Source: Laguncularia racemosa
Lineage: Eukaryota; Streptophyta; Magnoliopsida; Myrtales; Combretaceae
DNA length: 64,000 nucleotides
NCBI GenBank assembly: GCA_037954665.1
Contig: JBBMOL010000058.1
Span: forward strand, 2,892,928-2,956,927
Direction of reading: 5' to 3'
The notes below the pieces were generated by a model. It did not search any database, was not told the origin of the DNA, and saw nothing but the letters and a program-made list of their open reading frames with translations. Below, in pieces: positions 22,553 through 34,106 of the stretch (positions are counted from its first letter, which is position 1; each line of letters starts with the position of its first letter). A program made the translations under genes and the position numbers.

Positions 22553-25177
22553 TGTAGGCACATTATTCTATTATACCCCTCCCCCACTCTACAAAGTCCA
22601 CATGTGATTTGATTTGGTCGCTCCTTAATGTCCACTTCCACGTGGTATCTTTTTCACCTTGGCTTTCTCTTCTTCCGTGTGAGATCCCCCCTTAAGTAGA
22701 GTGATGGGAAGTGTACTAGCTCCTAAACCAACTCATCCCCTATAAGCATAAAGTGCACCCTATATGTTTGCTTCTAATGTATTCATCTATACCAATCAGG
22801 TATAGAGTGCGTCATATCAAGCCTAAGAGAGGCGACTACTGCATATGCGTGGAAGCATAGAATTCTGTATATTTGCCACTTTTGACAACTGCATATGTTG
22901 CGGGCAAAGTCAACAACGTATGTTCGGCCCCCTCCCCTTACCCCACTGATGACGCGACAACTACTGGTGAGGACTTCGGAAACTCTATCGTGCTTGCTAT
23001 AGTCGATGACCCTATGGTTATTAGCTTGTGAACTCCATCAGTCGATTTTTTAGGTTACATACTTGGTGAAAATTTTATCATTCGCCATATTCTTCAATGC
23101 CTTTGTATGCTTCTAGACAAAGTACTATATGTAGTTGTAAAACATTTTCTTCACCAAAGCAATCACAAGTAAACCCTAAGCCCCCTTTAACTCGAAATTG
23201 TAGCTTTCAACAACATTAGAGGTCATATACCCAAACCGATAGCAACCGTTATAAGCTAGCGTCCACATATCCAATTGCACATCATCAAACCAGTCCAACG
23301 CATCCAACTTAATCATCCTCACCTAAGCCATCACATAATTCAACTTACGAGATTGTGTTTGCAACCCAGCATATGTGACCAACCTCTTACATCGAGTGTT
23401 TTTATATGCCAAGTTGAAGTTGCTTTCAACGTGTCGGAGATAAAGCCGCCACACCATAAATGGAGGTTGCCATCCATTCACTTCTTCTTAGACTATTGAT
23501 CCGATGCTTGTGTGTCTATCCGATATGAGGCAAATGGTTTCATGACTTTCATGGTTGCCGATAACATATTCCTTCGGTTTTCTCAAAAACCAGTCCCATG
23601 TCTCAGTTGTCTCCCGATCAACTAGAGCGAATGCCAGTAGAAGTATATGGTTGTTGTCATCAATGTCACAAGCAACTAGCAACTTATGGGTGTACTTCCC
23701 ATATAGAAATGTGGCATCAATGGTAACAACAGGTCTAAGGAATCTCCATGCTGTGATGCACAGCCCAATTGCCCAAAATACCTACTTCAAAGTAGACACA
23801 CTAAGGGAATTCAATCTACTCCTCCCCCAATCTATTCGTGTTTTAGAATTTGTATTTTCTATTACATTGAGAAGTTTAGGTAGTTCATCGTAAGACTTCT
23901 CCCAATTCCCGTACACGTGCTTTATAGCTCGTTTCTTTGCTTCGTAAACCCGTCTCCTACTGATCCTGTAGCTAAATTCTTGTTCAACAATAGAAGTTAG
24001 CTCGGCCACCTTCCTATCGGGATTGTCTCTTAAAAGATTTACAAATCGGCTGATAAGGAGATTGCAATCCAACTGTGAGTGATCCTGACTAATCAGCGGG
24101 TTATTGCATGTGTGTGGACCTCAAATCTCGTCAACACGAACATGCCCTCTAACTTCTTCTTTCGAGCTTGAAGCCTCCATTTACAACTGTCGTCCCTTCT
24201 TAAACAATAAATAGACCACAGTAGTGAACTAAACTCTACAATAGTGAAGTTGCAATGGTTCTTTACATGGTAAGACTTCACTGCTTGAATGACATCTGCC
24301 TTCATTATGAATCTCATGCCTTTGTAGAAATCTCCACTACTACTCGAACCACTATAAATATTAGTTTGCTTCTACTCGAAATAAATGTAACCACTATCAC
24401 CCCCAAAATTATAATATGAAACAAGATTTTTAACTGGCATGGTTGGTGGTTCAGCATGCTCTGATCGATATATTAGCTATCTCAAGTAGGTATGTATGGT
24501 TGGAGAGTCTTCTTTAGGTACTTAATCTCGTTCTTTCTCACTTTCTTCATTTTCCTTATTGGAACTCTCCCCGTTATCGCTACTCTCCTCCTCAACACCC
24601 ATTCTACCATTGGTGTTAGTTGTAGTCTTCGCTCCCACACAAACCATATACGGATCCCATGTGTTTGGTCGTTATAATACTGAAGTAACTACTCTATCTA
24701 TTTCATCCTTATCATTCACTTCCATCGAGGTTGAATTGAAGGTTGAAATGTCGACGACTTCAGTTACATTTTTGAAATGTCATGTGACGAATGTAACTGA
24801 TTGCTTGTATCGAATGTCTGCCTTACTAAGGGGCCTGCTACATTATCAGAAATTCTGATAAACAATTGTTGTATGCCACGATCTCCATATAATTTAGTTG
24901 TTTTAATAAAATTTTCAATGTCTTCATCGTCTCTAATTTCCATTAATGCATAACATGTATTGCCCCTATGGAACATAGGATGTCTGTGAATTATCTCAAC
25001 CCCACTTCGGTTGGATCAACTCCGATGCTATGACATATTTTGTATAAAAATTCGTTAGAGTTGATGTTTTTCTTCATTTTCAACTTCTTTACCAGATCTC
25101 TGTCACACTCTGGGCCCCCAATTACCAGCTACAATATTTCCAAATGCATAGATCATCAATTTCACGTAATCATCCAT
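22553..25177 (-). pseudogene. MuDR-type (MULE) transposase, full-length but broken
   Basis: The protein would cut and move Mutator-like elements in the nucleus. The minus frame opens near 25,177 (MDDYVKLMIYAFGNIV). A MuDR N-terminal domain follows (24,317-24,093, with CKWRLQAR). Next come RFVNLLRDNPDRKVAELTSI (about 24,050) and the MULE catalytic domain (ATFLYGKYTHKLLVACDIDD at about 23,720, then LISDRHTSIGSIV near 23,490). A NFNLAYKNTRCKRLV / GYMTSNVVESYN region leads to a SWIM zinc finger (CSCQKWQIYRILCFHAYAV, about 22,890). The end is a CGLC...YNRIMC knuckle near 22,560 in which the usual His is Tyr. All domains of a roughly 870-codon transposase are present in order, with several stops and frame changes. 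It is convergent with the PMD gene. Confidence 0.88.
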
Positions 25178-25299
25178 TCTTTCCCTATACATAGTATATA
25201 TAAATTATAAACTTTTAAAAAATATGATAATTTCCTATAAAAACATTCTAAAAATTTCAAAAAAAAAAAAATCGTAACATTTCAAATTTAAAATTTTTT

Positions 25300-25680
25300 C
25301 CATATTATTGCCAAATGAATTTTTTCTAAAACTTTGTCAAATGTTATTTTTAATGACATTTTCGTTGCTAAAAATTTCAATCATTTTCGTATCATTTTAT
25401 AATATTGTAAAAATTATTTCACATTCCAGATATTACAAATTTTCATCACAATATTTTTTTTTATATTTTCAATAACATTCTTAATATTTGCACAAAATAA
25501 ATTTTTCGTGTCATTTCTAATTTTAATTTTTCTTCCATTATTTCCAAATAAAATGTTTCTAAATATTTGTCTGAAATTATTTTTTAACAACACTTTTTAT
25601 GCTAAATATTTCAATAATTTTCGTATTATTTTATAATGTTGTAAGAATTATTCTACATTCTACAAATTTCACATTCCTTA
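25300..25680. repeat. Two-copy tandem duplication, ~236-bp period
   Basis: A stretch around 25,376 (TTTCAATCATTTTCGTAT and following) recurs at about 25,612 with moderate divergence; flanking words such as TTTTTCCATATTATTGCCAAAT recur too. It lies between the transposase start and the right TIR, a subterminal position. Confidence 0.7.
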
Positions 25681-26159
25681 TAGCAACAAATCCCCATTCT
25701 AATACAAAAATTAACATCACATATTATGTATTATAACATCTATGTAAATCATATTTGACAAATTACAATCTAACAATAATTAGTAACATTTTCTATAAAA
25801 TATAATATTATAGTAATATTTTCTTAAAATCATACATCAACCACTGATAAAAAATTTTTGAACTTTTCTAAAAACAAATACCACAATTGATTAGTTGTTG
25901 AGAAACTGCTCAGATCTGGGTAAAATCCTTTATTTTTTATGCAGAATTACTTCTTCTTCTTCTTGCATGCGAACGAAAGAAAAAAAAATAGATTTGATAT
26001 GAGTGTTTTTGGAGAAAATTCTACTATTATTGTATTTATATTTTTTATTTCATGTACTGTTATCACGTGATTTTTGGTTTTTATCCAAGGTCTATGTAAA
26101 AGGAATACAAAATTGGATGGTGAGATTGAAGGGATGATTGCAAGAATTTGTATTTTTGT

Positions 26160-26397
26160 GCCTTCAACAAAAAATAAAAATAAAAATACATGTATTAAAA
26201 GTACGGACTGGGTCAGTACCTTCAATTAATTTTTTTTTTTTAACCTAAAGTCTCATACATGATATGTGACCTTAAAACTTATTTTAGTAATATTTATTAT
26301 GAGTATAATATTTACAATTTTTTTTAAATTACTATATTTAAGTACGTAATCCACTATCCCTTAAGAATATTTTTTATTCTAGTGATAATTTGAAGAA
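26160..26397 (-). repeat. Right terminal inverted repeat of the MULE
   Basis: Its reverse complement aligns with 16,652-16,935, with blocks at 26,281-26,305, about 26,240-26,255 and 26,195-26,210. The outermost 40 bases align only loosely, so the true terminus may lie a few dozen bases to either side. Confidence 0.75.
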
Positions 26398-27793
26398 ATG
26401 TTTATATTTTTAAAAATTATAAACTTGTGGACAGAAATTTAAAAGTCTATTGAACATACGACATAATCAATAATTTTAAAATGTATTTAAATTACCGTTG
26501 TGCGTTGAGGTCATATTGCCAGCTTTCACAGAGCCTATATTTTTATATGATTTTTTTTCTTTCTTTCAAAAGGTTGATTAGTTAGAGGGTTACAAGAATG
26601 GAAAGTACAAAGAAAAAAATGAAATAGTGTAAAGCCATTTGAGTTCCAATATAATAGTGGAGAGGTCGTAAGATTAAAATAATTGAAATTTTGAGAAGAA
26701 TAATGTTTGTTTCTTAATTTTTTAAATTTTGTTTAAAGTGTGGTTTTTAGTAGTAGGGGCAGATCTCTCTCTTAAGGCTGAAGTTTGATGAGTTGTACAA
26801 GGTTTAAAGCAAAACCACCCCCCTAAAAAAAAAAGAAAAATGTGGAATCGCTTTTCCATTGTGGGCTAGCATGTCGTATAAAATCCACCATATCAATAGA
26901 GAAGCTAAGTGTGTTGGATCATATTGTTTGGCGAAAGTGGCTGGACATATTAATAAGGTGCGGTTCTGTTCTGCGAAAATCTTCCTCCGGATATTATCCT
27001 TAAAAAAATGGGATAGGAACTAAATGAGGTGCAGCCAGGCAACGAGAACGCGGGCACTCCTGTTACATTCACACCGCCGTTTCAGTAACAATAATGAGAA
27101 TGAATGTGTACTATGAACATTGAACAGACAGGTTCATATACCAACACTGAGACAACGATACCCTCGTTCAAAAAACGACACCCCAGTAAAGAGTCGAGAA
27201 ATATATATATTTGCTTTTCATGGGCAAAGGACCTGAGATGAGGGACATAGTCCCCACTCTAGAAAGAGAAGGCTTTTAGTAGGCCTAGGGTTAGGGCTAA
27301 ATAGACCTAATCAATGAACCACACCACACCCATCAAGAATGAAATGAAAAGAAAAACAAAATTAATAATGATAAAAACAAATTACCGCCTTTTTGCTTTG
27401 CTGGTTTTAAGTCTCTCTCTCTCTCTGTACATGGAGTGTCGCGTGCAATTTACTTGCACAGTCAGGACTTTGCATGGACCACGTTGATATTTGTTTGGAA
27501 TTAATATGCCTCCATTCCCGTGATACTCCCTTTTTAATCTTCCTTTCCTTATTTTATTTTATTTATTATTATTATTATCTATCATCTCGTGCTTCAACAT
27601 GTTTGTCGTTATTTTATGACAGCAGAGGATGAAATTTCCATGTGCATATTGGGTGTCTGCGTCCATTTCCGGGTCAATATTAAATACCGATACGGAAGAA
27701 CTTGACCCGAACGAAGGCTTTAAAATAATGTTAATTATATAATATATATATTTCATGAAAACGATACATGCATTAATATATATATAATCTAGG
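26398..27793. other. Intergenic sequence, no gene recognised
   Basis: Less AT-rich patches at 26,760-27,320 and 27,410-27,520 contain no frame I can assign. A (CT)n tract lies at 27,412-27,426. Nothing supports an exon or an RNA gene. Confidence 0.5.
27412..27426 (+). repeat. (TC)n microsatellite
   Basis: Uninterrupted TC dinucleotides, 15 bases, in otherwise unassigned sequence. Confidence 0.85.
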
Positions 27794-28560
27794 AATGGAT
27801 ATAGGTAACATCATTTTTAATGGATTGAATTATCTAACATGGAGTAGGGAAATTAAAATGGGATTAGAAGCCAAATTAAAGCTAGGTTTTAGTGATGGAA
27901 ATATTCCGATACCTAATGATAATTCTCCAGATCTAATTCATTGGATTAGAACGATTATATGGTGAGATGTTGGCTATTGAAATCTATGACGAATGAAATT
28001 TCACAAAATTTCTTGTATGCAAAATCTACACATGAGCCATGGAAGGAGGTGAATGAACAATATGGTCAAGGAAATGGACCACTAAGTTTTCAATTAGAAC
28101 ATGAACTAATTATTTTTAAGCAAGCAAATCAATTTGTTGGCAAGTATTGTAATAGGCTAAAGAGATGTTGGGATGAATTACAACTCTTGAACAATTATCC
28201 TCATTCCAAATGTGGATGCATCCAGTATTGTACTTGTGGATTAATTGAGCAAATTGCTTTATTTGAAACACAAGGCAAGCTAATTCAATTCTTAATGGGA
28301 TTAAATGAGCGATTTGAAACCATTTATAATCATATTCTCTCATTTAAGCCTTTACCTTTTGTTAATCGAGTGTTTTATCTAGTCCAACAAGTAGAAAATA
28401 GAGACAAATAACAAGGCATTTATCTACTAATGTTAAAGGAGTTTCTTTCTATTTGAATAAGAAAGAAGTGCATATGAATGATAGAAAGAAAGGAAGAAAT
28501 CAAATTGGTAACAAGATTTTTTTGTAAGAATTGTAAGCTAGAAGGTCCCTATAGCTGGAT
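27794..28560 (+). pseudogene. Isolated Copia-type gag fragment
   Basis: From the ATG at 27,794 the protein reads NIILNGLNYLTWSREIKMGL, the usual start of this Copia gag class. A one-base loss near 27,952 shifts the frame. The rest is then open from 27,959 to 28,411, with STHEPWKEVNEQYGQGNG, a GKYCNRLKRCWDELQLLN segment, a CGCIQYCTCG cluster and QLIQFLMGLNERF-like sequence. Downstream, CKNCKLEG at 28,523-28,546 is the first half of a zinc knuckle; the expected His and final Cys are replaced. No LTR, PBS, protease or pol is seen on either side. It is either a truncated element or a gag-only relic. Confidence 0.85.
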
Positions 28561-28926
28561 TAGTGGAAAAGAAAGAGGAATAATAAATCTCAATCAAAAA
28601 TGGTAGCGAAGTGTCAATCAGGACAAATAGATTTTTCAATTGCTAATACACCATTTGAGCATCGTGCAGATATTATAGGGATTTCTGCTTTTAGTTCAAG
28701 TTTACGATTTTTCTTTATTCACTCTTTATGTTCGTCCAAATCTTCCTTCAAGTATGAAATTCCACAATGACCATATGTTTTCTAATCACTTCATATTGAT
28801 AATGATATTTTTTTGTTGCATTAGTAATGAAACAATTTTACAAAGTTATCAATTATAGAATACTTATTTATATGGTATTGTTATTCTTGTTTTAGTTGCA
28901 AAATTTTGTTTAAATACTTTTTATGT

Positions 28927-28957
<31 letters not shown>

Positions 28958-29202
28958 TCGATAATAGAAGTTACAAAAGTTTTATTTATTAATTCTATTT
29001 ATTTAAATAAATTGGTAGCTAAATTTCAATTAATAAAGTTAAAAGGTTTATTCATTTGAACTTTTATGCATTGTACTAAACATCCACAATTATATTATAA
29101 AAAGTCTAAAGTTCTCTTCTTATTAAATATTAAAAAGAGACATAAGTGTGCTTCTTAATTAAATTCTTTTGTACATTGCCATAGCATTTTTATAATGACA
29201 AA
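28561..29202. other. AT-rich sequence with (TA)n tract
   Basis: No gene seen. A (TA)n microsatellite occupies 28,927-28,953. Confidence 0.6.
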
Positions 29203-29215
29203 TAAGGATGTAAAC

Positions 29216-29757
29216 GAGCCAGGTTCGTTGAAACCCGAACCCAACCTGGCAAAGGATTACATACCTAAAACTTGCCCTGATTCGATAGTTTTTTTTTTTT
29301 TTTACCTAACCCGAACCCGACTCGATTAACAAATGAAGCATCTCGAACCCAACCCAAACCTGAACCAAATAACAATTAAATCTTTTTTTTTTATACTTTA
29401 ATTTATTTTCATATGTCATTTTTTAATTAATTATTAATCTACTTATGATGGAAAGAAGAGGGAAATTAAATATAAAAATAAAATAAAGTATAAAAATATA
29501 TTGATTAAAAATATAAAAATAATAAAATAAAATATACCGATTATAAATTATAATATTAATTTATTATTTAAAAAAAAATTATTAGATTGGGTGTTCTTAT
29601 TGAGTTTTTTCTAAATCCCATAACCCGACCCTAAACCTTATCGAGTTTTATTCCATATCCCAAACTTAACCATAAACCCCATAAGATCAAACCCTAAAGG
29701 TTTTTATCGAATTGATCGAGGTGAATACCTTATTACAACTCACTCCGGTTGCATCCC
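29216..29757. mobile_element. 542-bp insertion flanked by a perfect 13-bp direct repeat
   Basis: TAATGACAAATAA occurs at 29,203-29,215 and again at 29,758-29,770, immediately bordering a 542-bp block. The block starts GGATGTAAACGAGCC and ends GGTTGCATCCC, so its ends form a short imperfect inverted repeat. Both halves carry many CCCGAACCC / ACCCGAACCCGAC words around an AT-rich middle. No coding capacity. The terminal inverted repeat suggests a MITE, but 13 bp is long for hAT (8 bp), and a SINE-like origin lacks a poly-A tail. The class is left open. Confidence 0.75.
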
Positions 29758-29770
29758 TAATGACAAATAA

Positions 29771-31155
29771 ATATTTTTCAATGAGTAGTTCTAATATGAC
29801 TTAAATAAAGTATTGATAGTTGCCCATCAATATTAACAATACATGTAACTCATTAGTACCAATAAATTATTTTTCACATTTAAGGCCGAACTTTAACCAG
29901 CTTTAGTATATAAGTGTAATATCACACAATTTTGATATGTTGGTTTACAAATAAATAAAATTCTTTTGACTATAAGTACTTTTTAACTCTATTAACAAGT
30001 AAATTTTTTAGTCATATAAAAAAAAAATCTAAAAAGTTCTATAATAAAAATTTCAAACATATTAAAATATTTAACAATAATCTTATGAAAAATATACTGG
30101 ACAGTTATAGAGCACCGGAAATAGATTTAATCGAAGATTATCGATGCTCTAATAACCTAAATAACATTTTCCGTATATAAATGTGTTTCAATACCTGTCA
30201 CGAGCGTTTAAAACAACTGTGCTTAGTAGATTACTGTAACATAGTTTGTCGAATTAGTTCAAAACAAATTATTAGATAACAAATGTCGGTGCAATTAATA
30301 TGACAAGAAGTTCGTATAGAATCTACAATAACAAAAAGACTATGTAAAATAAAACAAGTCATATAAAAATGGTAAAGTCATATTTTTAAAACAGTATAAT
30401 TGATATTACAAAATTTTGATTTCAAATTTGGGGGCTTTCTCTATGAATGATTACATAGCAAACAAGCATTGGATATTAAAAATATATGATAAAGTTATAA
30501 AGTATTTTTTTTCTTTAGTGTATAATGTTTTTTTTTTTTTTTTTTTCTGGTCATGTGGGTGTTGTTCATTTAGATGATATAACAATATAGTGGGAGATTT
30601 GCTTTCAATCGTGTTATACATTTTTATAATTAACTCATATATGGTAAGTTTGAATTTTTTGAAATAAAGCTATGTATATTTCTAATGTAGTTATGCATCA
30701 ATTAAGGAGTATTATAATACAAGACTTATTGGAACAGGCATTTTAAGGATCATATTGCATGTAGTTTTTATGCTACACATCTATATTTGATCCATGTTGC
30801 CAAGTATGTTGATATCAACAAACGTCGATGGGTCATAACACGACTAATAATGATAAAGGTTGCTTTGATTGTATATCGATATTATTGATAAATCAGATTA
30901 TTTGAATAAGTGACTTGATATAGACAGTAAGTAAGGATTTTACGATATATAATTATGAGATAATATATGAGGCCAAAGTGACGGATTGCTATAATTTTGT
31001 GGATCATCATATTAATTAATTATACATTATTAATTATCTAATTGAGTTAAGGAGTTATATCCATTAAATAAAAGTGATCATTGGGCAAATTAATGATAAG
31101 GCTTTTGGACCCATATAATGTGTAGAAATCCAAATGTTCTATTTTATTTATTATA
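29771..31155. other. AT-rich intergenic sequence, no gene seen
   Basis: Poly-T at about 30,528-30,546 and several AT runs; no frames or termini that I recognise. It borders the Copia element 2 LTR on the right. Confidence 0.55.
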
Positions 31156-31381
31156 TATTAGGCAATCAAATTGTATTATTATGTAATTATGTCGACATCG
31201 GTTTATTCTAGGAAGGCTCGGATATTAGGAAATCAAATTGTATTATTATGTAATTATGTCGACATCGATTTATTCTAGGAAGGTCTGGATATTAAGATTC
31301 ATTCACTCTTCTTTATTTAAACACCTTGTAATTCTATTGACAATAATACATAATTACTTTCCGTTTTTCGATTTATTCACA
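31156..31381 (+). repeat. 5' LTR of Copia element 2 with internal tandem duplication
   Basis: The first ~67 bases (from TATTAGGCAATC) are immediately repeated from about 31,227 (ATTAGGAAATC); both copies include ATGTCGACATCG. Compared with the 3' LTR it lacks 31 bases after AAGATTCA. About 11 substitutions separate the two LTRs by eye. Confidence 0.9.
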
Positions 31382-31393
31382 TGGTATTAGAGC
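31382..31393 (+). other. Primer binding site (tRNA-Met type, one mismatch)
   Basis: TGGTATTAGAGC directly follows the 5' LTR. It differs from the standard TGGTATCAGAGC at one base (C to T). Confidence 0.9.
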
Positions 31394-31470
31394 CTCACGC
31401 TTGAGCCGTAAAATTCTCAACTGTCGACCACCCTAATCTATCTTTGTTCAGCTAGTCACAGTCTCGTCCA

Positions 31471-32690
31471 ATGGAGCCCGATTAAATGAAATTCCTAATC
31501 GTTTCTTCCCCATTCTATGTCCATCCACCGGATAACACCGGCATGATATTGACAACCCAACTTCTCACCAGAGAGAATTATCCAAGCTGGTCAAGAGCAA
31601 TTCGACAAGCCCTCATCGTCAAAAATAAAGTCGGGTTCGTAGACGGCTCAATTGAGGAGTCGAGCCTCGACAATCCGAATCGTCATTGGTGGAACATTTG
31701 CAACAATATGGTGTCGGCTTGGCTTTGCAATTTGCTAGACAATTCGTTACAAAATAGCGTCACATCAAATGACGCCAAGGTCATATGGGAGGACTTGAAG
31801 CAGCGGTACTCCCAGGGCAACGCATCGCGAGTCCACCAATTAAAGACGGAGTTGAGTCTACTCCGACGAGAGGGACGTTCTGTGACCGAGTATTTCACGG
31901 CCCTTAGATGTTTATGGGATGAGCTTGATGATTATTCCGAACCCCTAGATTGTACGTGCCCAGCAACGCATCGGTACACGAAGGCGAAAGAAGTTAAAAA
32001 GATCCACCAATTCCTGATGGGCCTTAACGTCGACAACTTCTCCACCATCCGATCGCAAATCCTAAGTCAGGATCCACTCCCGGTAATGAATCGTGTTTAT
32101 GCTTTAGTTGTGTAGAAAGAATGTCAGCAAGCCGTTGTCCGTGATCGTAAGACGAGAGAGGCCACATCGAGTTTTCATGCAGGTCGAGGAACCGAGCGTG
32201 ATGATAAGCCCCGGTGTGAGAATTGCGGCAAAACCGACCACATGATTAGCCGCTACTATGAGATTATTGGGTTTCTCGAGCATTAGGAGCCCCACTGCGA
32301 CAATTCCACTAGGAGACGAGGCCACAGCAATCTGGGCCACTTAGCCAGGCCCCGCCGTAGAACAGATCAACCCCAAGCTGGCTTAGAATCCGACCTTAGA
32401 GGTTCAGCCCACGCAGCCCACAGTGTCAGCCCAATGGACTCAGGCAAGCCTCTTCTCTCTTTCAGCTGTAGATTGGGCCGTCCTAACAGCAGCAGTCTAG
32501 TGAGCAGGACAGATTCACCGACCCGTTATAGACAATTGGGCTCACAGATCAATCACAGCCCAGCCCAATCCGAGTCATGCCAGCTGACTGAAGCAGAAAT
32601 TCTGCAATTGCTGGGGCTTCTCGACCCATCTAAGTCGACTATCACCGCCAATCAATTGGAAGGTACTATCATTAATAATTTTGGTATGTA
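31471..32690 (+). pseudogene. Copia gag of element 2
   Basis: The likely original start is the ATG at 31,471, followed after four codons by a TAA; the next ATG at 31,486 opens 210 codons. The sequence has LTRENYPSWSRAIRQALIVK, a SLLRREGRSVTEYFTALRCL segment and KIHQFLMGLNVDNFSTIRSQ, all standard for Copia gag. After TAG 32,113 the same frame continues to a zinc knuckle CENCGKTDHMISRYY (from 32,215) whose last Cys is Tyr. A Pro/Ser/Gln-rich linker follows. Further stops lie at about 32,284 and 32,689. Confidence 0.92.
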
Positions 32691-32691
32691 G

Positions 32692-33010
32692 ATTATTGAT
32701 TCGGGTGCCTCCGATCATATAACCGGTAATCTTGGATTGCTTGTTAACTGAACGAGGATCCGTGGGGCCTATCCCATCGCCACGGTTGATGGTGAAGTCT
32801 CCAACACAACGATGCGCGAGGACGTTAGACTCGGGAGGAAGTTGATTTTGTAAGATGTCCTATTTATTCCGAATTTTTCATGCAATTTACTCTCTATAGG
32901 CAAGCTTACGACCAAGTTAAATTGTTATGTGACATTTTTCTCCTCTCGTTGCTATTTGCAGGACCTAGCCTCAAGGAAATTGATTGGAATGGGTGAGCTA
33001 CAAAAGGGGG
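32692..33010 (+). pseudogene. Copia aspartic protease of element 2
   Basis: IIDSGASDHITG (about 32,692-32,727) is the Copia protease active site (DSGA), followed by a DVLFIPNFSCNLLSIGKL block. It lies directly after a TAG (32,689-32,691) where Trp is usual. Two further stops fall inside (about 32,749 and 32,851). Confidence 0.9.
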
Positions 33011-34106
33011 TCTATTGCATTGGGACGACGGGGGTTTGTGCGTCGGCTTCAACAGAGACCGGGATCACCGTCGAAATGTGGCACCGTTTGTGAACTCTAT
33101 TTCTAGTTTGCCAGTTAATAAAGAACATGACATCGTTTGTGATACTTGTTGTCGTGCGAAACAAACGCAATCTCCTTTTCCTTTAAATAATAAACGAGCT
33201 GAGTTTATTTTCGATTTATTGCATTGTGATATTTAGGGACCCTACCATACAAAATCCATTTCTAGGGCACACTATTCTTTAACCATTGTCGATGATTATT
33301 CTCGAGTCACTTGGGTTTATTTAATGACAAATAAATCTGATGTTTACCAATTTTTGACATCCTTTTGCATCATGCTTCGTACACATTTCTAATGTGGTGT
33401 CAAATTTATCCGTACCGATAACGGAAAAGAATTTTTAGCCACCCAACTACAAACATTTTTCCATGTTCAAGGCGTTATTCATTAAACGACCTGTGTTTAC
33501 AGTCCCCAACATGGTCGTGTTGAAAGAAAACATCGTCATATTTTAAATGTGACACGAGCCTTATGTTTCCAAGCCAATCTTCCACTCAAATTTTGAGGTG
33601 AATGCATCTTAACGGCCGTCCATTTAATCAATCGAATGCCTTCACCCTTACTATCAGGGAAGATACCTCTAGAAATTATTTCTCAAAAACCCACTTCATA
33701 TGATCATCTTCGAGTTTTCGGGTGTCTTTGTTATGCTAAAATTCTTCCTCAAAATCCTGATAAATTTGCATCCCGTTCCCGACGTTGCATTTTTCTAGGC
33801 TATCCACCCAATACAAAGGGTTGGAAAATCTATGATTTGGAAACACATGAAATATTAATTTCACGTGATGTCATTTTCCATGAAAATTTTTTTCCTTTCG
33901 CCCAACCTGCATCAGCCGACACACTGCTATCCAACCCGCCACCCGGTTTTCCAACCACCCCACACAGCCTAGTTAGCACAAATTGCTCAGTCCGGCCCAA
34001 TAGTCTCACCCCAAATAGTTCAGCCCAGATAGATAATCCAGAAAGCCCATTCAATCTGACCCAACCCATTATCCTTCTAACTCCAGACACAAAAGCTCCC
34101 CTTTAG
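33011..34106 (+). pseudogene. Copia GAG-pre-integrase and integrase of element 2
   Basis: The reading frame shifts near 33,080, where the LGHPS block of the GAG-pre-integrase domain is missing, so a small deletion probably removed it. VCDTCCRAKQTQSPFP and HCDI (first Asp) follow, then VDDYSRVTWVYL, IRTDNGKEF (second Asp) and GRVERKHRHILN (Glu). Stops interrupt at about 33,234, 33,391, 33,484 and 33,594. The C-terminal VFGCLCYAKILPQNPDKF and FLGYPPNTKGWKIYDLE blocks are open (33,636-34,106). Confidence 0.92.

Larger units (their letters stand above)
16652..26397. mobile_element. Large Mutator-like element (MULE) with PMD gene and transposase
   Basis: The ends carry long, diverged inverted repeats. 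Plus-strand 16,741-16,765 matches the reverse complement of 26,281-26,305 at 24 of 25 positions, and similarity runs on for over 200 bases inward and about 80 outward. Long TIRs plus an internal MuDR-type transposase define MULEs. From left to right the interior holds an AT-rich minisatellite, a PMD pseudogene (+), a nested 2-kb insertion, the transposase (-, convergent with PMD) and a subterminal tandem duplication. Exact ends and the 9-bp target duplication are not resolved. Both genes are broken, so the copy is inactive. That the PMD gene belongs to the element is inferred from its position between the TIRs. Confidence 0.8.

Noticed and set aside
23555..23893. A 112-codon open frame on +
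   Set aside because: Antisense of the MULE transposase catalytic domain.
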